Below are positions 42,246 through 49,444 of a DNA stretch of 64,000 nt, piece by piece (the first letter of the stretch is position 1; each line of letters opens with the position of its first letter). The translations under genes and the position numbers were made by a program. The notes under the pieces were generated by a model, which worked only from the letters and a program-made list of their open reading frames with translations, was not told the DNA's origin and did not search any database. Source of the stretch: Clostridia bacterium. Its GTDB lineage: Bacteria; Bacillota; Clostridia; TANB77; UBA1234. Location of the stretch: positions 31,167 through 95,166 of the forward strand of contig JAFUGE010000006.1 of the NCBI GenBank assembly GCA_017469545.1, in the 5' to 3' direction.

Positions 42246-42321
42246 TGGTGCCTACTCGCGGAATCGAACCACGGACACAGGGATTTTCAGTCCCTTGCTC
42301 TACCAACTGAGCTAAGTAGGC
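42246..42321 (-). tRNA. tRNA-Phe (GAA)
   Basis: 76-nt cloverleaf: GCCTACT acceptor, D-arm AGCTCAGTTGGTAGAGC, anticodon loop CTGAAAA (GAA), T-arm GTGGTTCGATTCCGC, encoded CCA. Third gene of the operon. Confidence 0.95.
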
Positions 42322-42357
42322 GTGTTTTTAAGTAAAAAAATAACCATTTATTAAAAA

Positions 42358-42434
42358 TGGCGACCTGAAAGGGGCTCGAACCCTCGACCTCTAGCGTGAC
42401 AGGCTAGCGCTCTAACCAACTGAGCTACCAGGCC
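42358..42434 (-). tRNA. tRNA-Asp (GTC)
   Basis: 77-nt cloverleaf: GGCCTGG acceptor, anticodon stem CTAGC/GCTAG with loop CTGTCAC (GTC), T-arm GAGGGTTCGAGCCCCT, encoded CCA. Confidence 0.95.
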
Positions 42435-42447
42435 ATAATATAAAAAG

Positions 42448-42523
42448 TGGTGGGCACTATAGGGCTCGAACCTATGACCCTCTGCTTGTAAGGCAGATGC
42501 TCTCCCAGCTGAGCTAAGCGCCC
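42448..42523 (-). tRNA. tRNA-Val (TAC)
   Basis: 76-nt cloverleaf: GGGCGCT/AGTGCCC acceptor, anticodon loop CTTACAA (TAC), T-arm ATAGGTTCGAGCCCTAT, encoded CCA. First gene of the operon. Confidence 0.95.
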
Positions 42524-42550
42524 ACTTTCCTTTCGTCTTGCGACTATCTT

Positions 42551-42579
42551 AGTATACTTTAAGGTTTGGTATTTGTCAA
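42551..42579 (-). promoter_or_regulatory. Promoter of the tRNA operon
   Basis: On the minus strand TTGACA (42579-42574), a 17-base spacer and TATACT (42556-42551) precede tRNA-Val. Confidence 0.85.
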
Positions 42580-42898
42580 CAACTTTTTTTATTTTTTTAA
42601 AAATTTTTTTGAAGCTGCTATCGTGAATACTCCAAACGCTTAAAAATAGGCATACTTCCTCTAAATGATTATGAAAACTAGAGTAGACAAGCTAGCTTTG
42701 ATAATCCTAAAGAGGAAGTTTCTTATGATGGCAATCCATCATTGCCTCATACCAAACTATGATTCATAGTAATGATATGTTCTACGGAGGATTATATATC
42801 AAAATATCTGGAAAGTAAAGGGTCTGTTGTCGAATTTCGTATAAATTGGCAAAATAAAAAACCGCAAAAATGCGGTTTTTTGTAGATTTAATTGTTTA
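42580..42898. other. Intergenic region with a 66-base hairpin
   Basis: ACTTCCTCT...GATTAT (from 42654) and ATAATC...AGAGGAAGT (to 42719) form a long, imperfect hairpin with a 20-base centre. A TGTCGAA (0A-box-like) is at 42828-42834. The pilin terminator follows. No gene is seen. Confidence 0.5.
42856..42881. terminator. Terminator of the minus-strand pilin gene
   Basis: AAAAAACCGCA (42856-42866) pairs with TGCGGTTTTTT (42871-42881) around AAAA; symmetrical, so bidirectional. Confidence 0.85.
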
Positions 42899-43243
42899 TT
42901 AGTTAATGCCTTTGCCCATGTCGATTGCAAGTTGAGCTAATTTACTAGCACCACCTACAATAACGGCACCAATTAGGAATGGTAATAAAGTATCTTTTAC
43001 TTCTGCTTTCCCGCCAGCACCTTTTGTCATGTACTTAATACCAATGTAGATAAGGATACCAACTGCTACAGCTAGAGCAATATAAAATACTACGCCTAAA
43101 ACAGCTGAAACTGCTGGTTCAATAGCACTTGCAAACGCTCCACCTTCACCTACTGTTGGTACAGTAGCTAAGGCAATGCTTGAAAACATACATAACACCA
43201 TGCTAACAGTTAAAATCGCACTTAATACTTTCATTTTCTTCAT
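42899..43243 (-). CDS. VirB2/TrbC-like pilin, inverted copy
   Basis: This 114-residue protein has a signal peptide (VLSAILTVSMVLCMFSSIALA), a short Gly-rich stretch and two membrane helices joined by a conserved loop: GILIYIGIKYMTKGAGGKAE then VKDTLLPFLIGAVIVGGAS. This is the TrbC/VirB2 pilin pattern. GGAGGATTTATT precedes the ATG at 43243, and the site-plus-start is identical to that of the plus-strand pilin at 46052. It is transcribed away from the rest of the locus and has its own terminator. It would form or line the pilus/channel. Confidence 0.82.
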   Translation of the reverse strand: MKKMKVLSAILTVSMVLCMFSSIALATVPTVGEGGAFASAIEPAVSAVLGVVFYIALAVAVGILIYIGIKYMTKGAGGKAEVKDTLLPFLIGAVIVGGASKLAQLAIDMGKGIN

Positions 43244-43450
43244 AATAAATCCTCCTTTATATATCATTAATTTAAATATTGAAGACCATTTTTAAATCCT
43301 CAAAATGAAGTAAAATTAATTAAGTTAACTTTATTTTACTACAAAATTCACACAATTTCAATATAAAAATCCCAAAAATGGCAAAAAAGTTGCTACAACG
43401 CCTTGATTTTAAAAAGATTGCGCAAAATGTTTTCTAACGTCAAAAATAAA

Positions 43451-43490
43451 AAATTCCCAGCAAAGCTACGGAAGTATCTGCCTGGGATTT
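43451..43490. terminator. Hairpin terminator of the Rpn-type gene
   Basis: AAATTCCCAG (43451-43460) pairs with CTGGG-ATTT (43482-43490). On the minus strand TTTTTTATTTTTG follows. Confidence 0.65.
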
Positions 43491-43504
43491 CCAATTATTC
43501 AATT

Positions 43505-44404
43505 TTATAGTTTTTCTATTTCTTCTTTTTCAAGGCCTGTAGCTTTCACAATTGTGTCTACATCTATTTGCATTTCTTTCATTTTCTTTGCAATCTCCAA
43601 TTGTTTATTCTTTTCGCCTTCCGCTAACCCTTTTTGCATGCCTTTTTGCATACCCTTTTCCATACCCTTTTCCAAACCTTCTTGCATGCCCTTTTCTGTT
43701 GCCATTTTTTCGATGTTCTGTTGGCGCATTATCTGGTCCATCTCATACATTTCTTGACGTATAATTTCGTTCATTAAAGCTTTGTCAGAAGTTATCTTAT
43801 CCAATTGCGCTCTTGCCTCTCTAATCCTTTCATTATCCATACAAGCCATCTCCACCTTTTTCATATCGGTATAGTCAATAAACCATAACCAAAAATCTTT
43901 TTTCTTTGGCTCTATTATATCAGTTTCTCGAAATTTTTTCAACTCTATGATGTGAATTTCTATTTCGTTAAAATGTCCTGTGATTCCTAGTTTATCCTCT
44001 TTCATTTTCCATGTTGTTTCAAACTCTTTGATTTCGTCGTAAATGGTATCGTCCACTATCCAAATACATATTGTCCTTTTTAAGGTAGAATACGCTTGAC
44101 TTTTTTCCATGCTATTGGAGTATATTTTGCTCCAGTACTGCAAACATCGCTTTTCACTAAATCCTCTTTTGTCTGTTTGCATTTCAATGTTTACTTGACT
44201 TCCATCGGAAAGTTCTGCCCTAACATCCACTCTGGAATTTTTTCCTTCGTAGAAATCAGGCAATAATTCTGTTGATAAATCTAGATTTACACTATTTATT
44301 TTCATTTCTAGTATATACTCCAGAAAATCTTGTAATATTTTTTCACTTCCTTTCGAACCGAATAACTTTTTAAATACAATATCTTGTTTTGGAATTGCTG
44401 CCAT
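43505..44404 (-). CDS. Rpn/PD-(D/E)XK family transposase-like nuclease
   Basis: This 299-residue protein has the PDDEXK_2/Rpn start IPKQDIVFKKLFGSKGSEKI, then DFYEGKNSRVDVRAELSDG and VNIEMQT (D...E-x-Q variant of D-E-x-K), QYWSKIYSNSM, and a C-terminal stretch of EKGM/QKGM repeats (about 235-265) typical of the family. GAAAGGAG before the ATG at 44404 sets the start. Rpn proteins are nucleases linked to recombination and anti-phage functions. The location between two inverted pilin copies and IS110 suggests mobile-DNA activity. Confidence 0.85.
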   Translation of the reverse strand: MAAIPKQDIVFKKLFGSKGSEKILQDFLEYILEMKINSVNLDLSTELLPDFYEGKNSRVDVRAELSDGSQVNIEMQTDKRGFSEKRCLQYWSKIYSNSMEKSQAYSTLKRTICIWIVDDTIYDEIKEFETTWKMKEDKLGITGHFNEIEIHIIELKKFRETDIIEPKKKDFWLWFIDYTDMKKVEMACMDNERIREARAQLDKITSDKALMNEIIRQEMYEMDQIMRQQNIEKMATEKGMQEGLEKGMEKGMQKGMQKGLAEGEKNKQLEIAKKMKEMQIDVDTIVKATGLEKEEIEKL

Positions 44405-44719
44405 ATATGCTTCTCCTTTCAATACTCTTTCCTACCACTGCTAAAAACTTTTTCTTCCTTCCTCCTTTCATTTTAATTTTGTTTTTGGGAAAATTTCTGC
44501 AACGGATGTTGCAAATTAGAAAAGGTCGTGACGGAGAGTGTATAACTTCCTCCGCCACAAAAATTTGTACGACAAAATTATTTAAATTTTATACAATTTA
44601 TAAATATTACACTTTGGCGCCTATGTCAAGAAAAATACGTTGACAAAATTCGACACCTGCCGCGTTAATATACCAAATCGAAGATTGAAAATCTCACTAT
44701 TGGTGCCTAATAGGCGTCA
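44405..44719. other. Intergenic region between the Rpn gene and IS110
   Basis: It contains a hairpin (GTG-A-CGGAG...CTCCG-C-CAC, 44528-44558), a TTCGACA (44649-44655) and GGTGCCTAATAGGCGTCAC near 44701, an inverted repeat that may lie near the IS end. No gene is seen. Confidence 0.45.
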
Positions 44720-45895
44720 CTACACAGAGTGAAAGACTCCCCCTGTTTTTTCTAATTTGTATATTACTCTTACTAACTTTTTGGCCGCATGTGGAATGGC
44801 AACGTTGTAGTGCTTGCCTTCTGATATTTTTTTACCCAAATAGGCCTGAAAACTTGGCTCCCAATTGCAAACAAATTTGGTTGCATTAAATAAGGCATAG
44901 CGTAAATACTTTGAACCTCTTTTCTCCATATGTGAGTGTGAAGAGGCTTCGAGTTTTCCTGACTGATAAGTAGACGGCGAAAGCCCCGCATATGCCAAAA
45001 TTTTATCGGGTGAATCGAATTTTGAAAAGTCTCCAATTTCAGCAATAATTACTGCGCCAGTGCGATAGCTTATTCCTGGTATGGATAGAATAGGGGATTT
45101 GATTGTATCCATAATTGCTTTTATTTCTTTTTCTATCTCGCAAATTTCCATTTCTAATTCTTGAACAAGTTTAATTGTATGCTTTAATTCCAGTGATTTT
45201 GCTGGCATAACTGAACCTATAGAATTTCTAGCTACGTTTTGAATTTCTTCGGCCTTAGAGTAATTAAACCTTCCTTTTGAAGAATCAAAGAGCATATCTG
45301 TGATTTCTTCTATTGATGTTCCTGCGATGTAAGAAGCCCCTGGATATTTTATTAAAAGTTTGTAAATAGATGCTAAATGTATACTCGAAACCACCATTTC
45401 CAATTCCGGAAAAAGTATATTAATCAATCGTGAGACAGAACTTTTTAACTCGGCGCGTTCTTGGACTTTATCAAATCGATAGCGGGTTAACGACTTCAAC
45501 TCTTCGCTTCGATAAGCTTCTTTCGAATATGGTTTTATATTTACATCAGACATGAGCATAGAGGCAATCGTATGCGCATCAATTCTGTCTGTTTTCGTTT
45601 TTCTAAGACTTAGGGTTTTTCTATAAAAACTTGTATGTAGCGGATTAATCACATAAACAGTAAATTCTTTGCTAAACAGAAATCTCAGGATGTTACCACT
45701 ATAATGTCCAGTAGCCTCAAGCCCGATTTTCACATCCGATAAATCGCTTGATACAGCCTCGATTTTCTTAAACAGATTTTCGAAGCCTTCTTTATTATTT
45801 TGAATTGTAAAAACGTCAAAAAGAATTTCACCATCAGAATTTGTAATAAAACAATCATGTTTATCTTTAGCAACATCAATGCCAACAAAAATCAT
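44720..45895 (-). CDS. IS110-family DEDD transposase
   Basis: This 391-residue protein has the N-terminal RuvC-like DEDD domain (IFVGIDVAKDKHDCFI with the first Asp; IGLEATGHYSGNILRFL with the Glu; LRKTKTDRIDAHTIASML with two Asps) and the C-terminal transposase_20 domain (ILSIPGISYRTGAVIIAEIG, YAGLSPSTYQSGK, RGSKYLRYALFNAT). TAGGAGTTGTTTTT precedes the ATG at 45895. IS110 transposases work with a bridge RNA to insert at chosen targets. The gene looks intact. Confidence 0.93.
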   Translation of the reverse strand: MIFVGIDVAKDKHDCFITNSDGEILFDVFTIQNNKEGFENLFKKIEAVSSDLSDVKIGLEATGHYSGNILRFLFSKEFTVYVINPLHTSFYRKTLSLRKTKTDRIDAHTIASMLMSDVNIKPYSKEAYRSEELKSLTRYRFDKVQERAELKSSVSRLINILFPELEMVVSSIHLASIYKLLIKYPGASYIAGTSIEEITDMLFDSSKGRFNYSKAEEIQNVARNSIGSVMPAKSLELKHTIKLVQELEMEICEIEKEIKAIMDTIKSPILSIPGISYRTGAVIIAEIGDFSKFDSPDKILAYAGLSPSTYQSGKLEASSHSHMEKRGSKYLRYALFNATKFVCNWEPSFQAYLGKKISEGKHYNVAIPHAAKKLVRVIYKLEKTGGVFHSV

Positions 45896-45920
45896 AAAAA
45901 CAACTCCTATCATTATATAG

Positions 45921-45992
45921 AGAAAAGCTGTGGTTGTAGCCTTTATTTAACCATCAAGTGGTAGGAGGATTGTAACACTCCACAGCCCCAGA
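45921..45992 (-). ncRNA. Candidate IS110 bridge RNA
   Basis: Upstream of the transposase, on the minus strand, GGGCTGTGGAG pairs with CAACCACAGC via GCTGTGG/CCACAGC around ~45 bases containing ACCA-CTTGA-TGGT. TATACT (46000-45995) is a -10 seven bases before the expected 5' end; TTTTCTC follows the stem. Bridge RNAs of IS110-group elements come from this left-end region. At ~70 nt it is shorter than the ~177-nt IS621 RNA. Confidence 0.5.
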
Positions 45993-46051
45993 ATAGTATA
46001 CCATAAATTTGTCATTATGTAATCAATCATTTGTATAAAGGAGGATTTATT

Positions 46052-46417
46052 ATGAAGATAATGAGGATTTTAAGTTCAATCTTGACAATTGCCATGGTGA
46101 TATGCATGCTTTCAAGCGTAGTATTGGCTTCAGGATGGAATCCACAGCCTTTAACACCAACTTCAAGCGACGATTCAAAAATTGGATCAGCTGGTAAGAA
46201 AATAGCTGGCTCTATTTTATCCGTATTGCAAGCCATTTGTGCTGCTGTTGTGGTTGGAATGCTTATTTATCTTGGCATCAAGTATATGACAAAGGGCGCA
46301 GGAGAAAAAGCATCGGTTAAGGATTCTATATTACCTTGGATTATTGGAGCTATTCTTGTAGGTGGTGCTTCGACAATCGGAAATTACGCAGTTAATGGCA
46401 CACTTTGGGGCATATAA
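46052..46417 (+). CDS. VirB2/TrbC-like pilin
   Basis: This 121-residue protein has a signal peptide (ILSSILTIAMVICMLSSVVLA), a Ser/Thr/Pro mature start, and two membrane helices with the conserved loop LIYLGIKYMTKGAGEKAS, VKDSILPWIIGAILVGGAS. GGAGGATTTATT sets the ATG at 46052; the first ~20 bases of gene and leader match the inverted pilin at 43243. It opens the plus-strand pilin series. Its promoter is not clear, as the IS110 end lies just upstream. Confidence 0.82.
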   Translation: MKIMRILSSILTIAMVICMLSSVVLASGWNPQPLTPTSSDDSKIGSAGKKIAGSILSVLQAICAAVVVGMLIYLGIKYMTKGAGEKASVKDSILPWIIGAILVGGASTIGNYAVNGTLWGI

Positions 46418-46447
46418 TCGATTCGTAAGAGAAAGGGGAGAAAATAT

Positions 46448-46789
46448 ATGAAGAAGTTAAAAGTCATGTTACAAATGTTAATTATTGTTTGTACAATATC
46501 AAGCCTATGTTTTGCTATTAGTACTACAGATATAACAGTAGACGATTCAACGGGAGTTAGTGGTATCGTTGGAGCAGCTGCCCAAAGAATTTTAAATTTA
46601 GTTGCTATTGCTGCAGCTGCAGTAGCTGTAGGTATGCTTGCTTATATTGGTGTAAAATATGCAACGAAAGGTGCTGGAGGCAAGGCAGATGTAAAAGAAA
46701 CATTACTTCCATACTTGATTGGCGCTATTTTAATTGCAACTGCATCAACAATAACAAGTGCAGTTTTAAGCATGGGTGCAAGCTTATAA
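46448..46789 (+). CDS. VirB2/TrbC-like pilin
   Basis: This 113-residue protein has a signal peptide (MLQMLIIVCTISSLCFA), then helices with AVGMLAYIGVKYATKGAGGK and VKETLLPYLIGAILIATAS. K-G-A-G-G-K and the V-K-E-T-L-L-P motif match its neighbours. AAAGGGGAGAAAATAT precedes the ATG. It lies 30 bases after the previous pilin gene and ends before a terminator at 46821. Confidence 0.82.
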   Translation: MKKLKVMLQMLIIVCTISSLCFAISTTDITVDDSTGVSGIVGAAAQRILNLVAIAAAAVAVGMLAYIGVKYATKGAGGKADVKETLLPYLIGAILIATASTITSAVLSMGASL

Positions 46790-46820
46790 TAACAAAATTT
46801 TTAACAGAATAGAGTTGAGG

Positions 46821-46852
46821 ACGGCTGAAGAAGTATTCTTCGGCCGTTTTGT
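46821..46852 (+). terminator. Terminator after the first two pilin genes
   Basis: ACGG-C-TGAAGAA pairs with TTCTTCG-G-CCGT around GTA, followed by TTTTG. Confidence 0.75.
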
Positions 46853-46877
46853 AATTTATTCTTTTGCCAATTTTATG

Positions 46878-46906
46878 TTGAAATATGCGTAAATTTGTTG
46901 TATAAT
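46878..46906 (+). promoter_or_regulatory. Promoter of the double-pilin gene
   Basis: TTGAAA (46878-46883), a 17-base spacer and TATAAT (46901-46906) lie 43 bases before the start at 46950. Confidence 0.75.
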
Positions 46907-46949
46907 GAATTGTAATAGAAGTGAAATTGAGAGTTTAGGTGGGGTTATT

Positions 46950-47558
46950 ATGAAAAAGTTTAAGATTATAAGTGTTGTTTTAACACTTGCTATTATTATG
47001 TGTATGACAGTGTCGGTGGCTCTGGCTGTTGAGAATTCAGGAAATGGCTCTGCAGGTGCGAGTGCCGAAAATGTTGCACCACAAACAATGGCAACAATAG
47101 GGACAATCACCAATATTTTAGCTGTAATAGCGGGATTTGTTTGCGTTGGAAAGCTTGCACAAATTGGTATTATGTTTATGATGACGGGTGCAAATGATAA
47201 GAGCCAAGCTAAGTCGGCAATAGTTCCTTGGTTTATTGGCGCAATTGTTTGTGGGGGGTATGCAGTATTTGGAAATGCCATTATTAATATGATGCCAAAA
47301 AGTAGCGTATTAAGCCCTGGAGACCCGACGCAGGCGATTAATACAGTTGGTACAGAAATCTTAGCGGTATTAGCAGTATTAGCTGGTGCTGCAGCTGTTG
47401 GAATGCTTATCTATATTGGCATTTTATATATGACTAAAGGGGCAGGCGGAGCAGCAAAGGCTAAAAATACATTGCTTCCGTGGTTAATTGGTTGTGTAAT
47501 CGTAGGTGGAGCTTCTGGTCTTGCTCAGACTGTTATGAACTTGGCCAGAGGAGGCTAA
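46950..47558 (+). CDS. Tandem double VirB2/TrbC-like pilin
   Basis: This 202-residue protein has a signal peptide (ISVVLTLAIIMCMTVSVALA) and two pilin modules in one chain. Module one (about 38-110) has a diverged loop, LAQIGIMFMMTGANDKSQAK; module two (about 125-202) is canonical, MLIYIGILYMTKGAGGAAKA then NTLLPWLIGCVIVGGAS. AGGTGGGG before the ATG at 46950 sets the start. Such a fused pilin is unusual and could give a fixed subunit ratio or a cap. Own promoter and terminator. Confidence 0.8.
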   Translation: MKKFKIISVVLTLAIIMCMTVSVALAVENSGNGSAGASAENVAPQTMATIGTITNILAVIAGFVCVGKLAQIGIMFMMTGANDKSQAKSAIVPWFIGAIVCGGYAVFGNAIINMMPKSSVLSPGDPTQAINTVGTEILAVLAVLAGAAAVGMLIYIGILYMTKGAGGAAKAKNTLLPWLIGCVIVGGASGLAQTVMNLARGG

Positions 47559-47605
47559 AATAGAAGATTATTACACAAATATTACAATTTTATTACAAAA
47601 GAATT

Positions 47606-47633
47606 AAAAAATCGCATTTATGCGATTTTTTTT
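47606..47633 (+). terminator. Terminator of the double-pilin gene
   Basis: AAAAAATCGCA (47606-47616) pairs with TGCGATTTTTT (47621-47632) around TTTA. Confidence 0.85.
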
Positions 47634-47720
47634 GATTTTCCTCTACAATTTTCTGGAGTTTTGTGGTACAATTAAATGGAGAGTATTATGAGATTTTTTA
47701 GGAAAATGGAGGTGCAATTT

Positions 47721-48080
47721 ATGGGTACGCATTTAATACCTAGAGAAATTTCTGGTGATGGCAGAATTCTTTATATCTTTACGGGTAAGGGATTTTTATT
47801 TACTTTAGGCGGTTTGGCAATTGGATTTGTATTCAAGGCTTTTCTAAGTGCTTTTGGCGCTGGCATTGTTGGCTGGATTGTGATGGCACTTTTTGCTTTG
47901 ATTGGCTGGGCCATTGGACAAGGGGTTATCCCGGATACCAATGCAACAAGCTTTTTTAGAAAAGTGGGCGGCTTGCCTATTGATACGATTATTAAACGCT
48001 TTTTCAAGTTCAATCGAACGAAAAAGATATATGTAACAAAAGTTACAGCCGAGAAGAAGGCTGAACAAGAAAATACATAA
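47721..48080 (+). CDS. PrgI/VirB3-like inner-membrane T4SS protein
   Basis: This 119-residue protein has HLIPREISGDGRILYIFTGK, two membrane helices (about 22-60) and a basic C-terminus with FFRKVGGLPIDTIIKRFFKF, the pattern of Gram-positive PrgI (VirB3-like). GGAGGTGCAATTT sets the ATG at 47721; ATGs at 47676 and 47691 lack sites. A TACAAT at 47667 is a possible -10. First gene of the long T4SS unit. Confidence 0.8.
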   Translation: MGTHLIPREISGDGRILYIFTGKGFLFTLGGLAIGFVFKAFLSAFGAGIVGWIVMALFALIGWAIGQGVIPDTNATSFFRKVGGLPIDTIIKRFFKFNRTKKIYVTKVTAEKKAEQENT

Positions 48081-48100
48081 GAAAAGGGAGGAGTAATCAA

Positions 48101-49372
48101 ATGTTATTAACGGATAGCTTAACACTGATATTGATGGCTCTTATTGCAATTATTTCTATCATTGGTGGTGTCGTTGCGACACTTATCATTCAAAGAAGTA
48201 GAGGCAATTTGAAGAATGTACAAAGGGATGCGGAGAAAGAAGTACAAAAGGAGTCCATGAAAGCGAAACTTCCGAAAGAGGATGTTAAAAAGTTTATGGA
48301 GTTTGACGATGTCGAGGACGATATGATTATTCAAGACGACGGCAAAAGATATGTCATGGTTTTGAAGTGTACAGGTATCAACTACGACTTAATGTCTGAG
48401 CCGGAAATGCTTGCCGTAGAAGAGGGATTTGGTAATTTCTTAAATACCTTAAAATTCCCGATTCAGCTATATGTTCAGTCTAGATCATTAGACTTGGAGA
48501 CAGGACTTAATGCTTATCACGACAGAATCCAAAAGCTAAGAGGAGATTACGATAAGTATGCCAATTCTGTAGCACAAGCGAAGAATAATCCTAGAGCGAC
48601 AAATGAGCAAAAGGCACAGATGGATTTCGAACTTAGAAAGAAAAGAATTATGCTTGATTATGGCGCAGATATTGTCAACTATATCGAGAAAATGAGTAAG
48701 AACAGAAATATTCTTCAAAGAAAATACTATGTAGTTGTTTCTTATCATACGTCAGAACTTGGCTTAACTACAAGCTTTTCTAAGGAAGAGGCAAGAGATG
48801 TTGCTTATTCAGAACTTTATACGAGATGCAGAAGTATTCAGGCGGCGCTAGCTCCTTGTGGAGTAGAGTGCTCACTTCTTAGATCAGAGGATTTGGCTGA
48901 GCTTCTATACATTGCTTACAACAAGGACGAAGCTGATACGTATAACATTAAAAAGGCAATTGAAAATGGCTATTACAGACTATATTCTACTGCAGAGGAT
49001 GTTCACGAGAAGAAGAAAGCTGCGCTTGATAGAGAGATTGAAGAAAAAGCAATTGCAGCGGCGGAAGAAGCTTTGCAAAATGCGATTAGAAATCTAAATC
49101 AAAAGCGCGATAACAATCAAAACTTGCCAGGAGCAAATGACGAGCTAACAGACGAACAAAAGAAGGAAGATACGATTAAGGCTGAGGCAATGCAAATCAT
49201 TATTGATAACCAAGATCAATTTGATGTAAGAGCAGTAGACCAAGCACTTACGGATTTGAATAGCCAAATGAATAAGCCTTTGGTAGATACGAAGGAAGTA
49301 GAGAATATGGATAATGCGCCAAAGAGAGATAGCGACGCATTAGAGGCAATCTTGAGTGCTGACGACGAATAA
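48101..49372 (+). CDS. Membrane-anchored TraC/VirB4 N-domain-like protein
   Basis: This 423-residue protein has one membrane helix (LILMALIAIISIIGGVVATLI), then a cytosolic domain with IIQDDGKRYVMVLKCTGINY and LNTLKFPIQLYVQSRSLDLE, which resembles the first ~200 residues of TraC/VirB4 proteins, and a long coiled-coil end. It has no Walker motifs. GGGAGGAGTAATCAA precedes the ATG. In Gram-positive and Patescibacteria-like T4SSs a TraC-like protein of this type precedes VirB4. It may anchor the ATPase at the channel. Confidence 0.72.
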   Translation: MLLTDSLTLILMALIAIISIIGGVVATLIIQRSRGNLKNVQRDAEKEVQKESMKAKLPKEDVKKFMEFDDVEDDMIIQDDGKRYVMVLKCTGINYDLMSEPEMLAVEEGFGNFLNTLKFPIQLYVQSRSLDLETGLNAYHDRIQKLRGDYDKYANSVAQAKNNPRATNEQKAQMDFELRKKRIMLDYGADIVNYIEKMSKNRNILQRKYYVVVSYHTSELGLTTSFSKEEARDVAYSELYTRCRSIQAALAPCGVECSLLRSEDLAELLYIAYNKDEADTYNIKKAIENGYYRLYSTAEDVHEKKKAALDREIEEKAIAAAEEALQNAIRNLNQKRDNNQNLPGANDELTDEQKKEDTIKAEAMQIIIDNQDQFDVRAVDQALTDLNSQMNKPLVDTKEVENMDNAPKRDSDALEAILSADDE

Positions 49373-49384
49373 AACAATGCAATG

Positions 49385-49410
49385 GTAGGGGTCGGCCTCT
49401 GGACGACCCG
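49385..49410 (+). repeat. Dispersed palindromic repeat, copy 5 (variant)
   Basis: GTAGGGGTCGGCCTCTGGAC then GACCCG. It is a diverged member of the family, located between the TraC-like and VirB4 genes within the T4SS unit. Confidence 0.65.
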
Positions 49411-49444
49411 CAAAATAGAATACGAAAGATAGGAGGAATTACTT

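Larger units (their letters stand above)
44700..46010 (-). mobile_element. IS110-family element (ends approximate)
   Basis: The element consists of the DEDD transposase gene and a short non-coding left end that can form a bridge-type RNA. IS110 elements lack inverted repeats and make little or no target duplication, so the exact ends cannot be read. Its left end lies within ~45 bases of the pilin gene at 46052. Confidence 0.7.

Noticed and set aside
42012..42335. Frames across the tRNA region
   Set aside because: They are translated tRNA sequence and its duplicated 3' end; no ribosome sites.
43620..43700. Short periodic DNA that could look like a repeat array
   Set aside because: It encodes the EKGM/QKGM repeats of the Rpn-type protein, not CRISPR; units are not separated by spacers.
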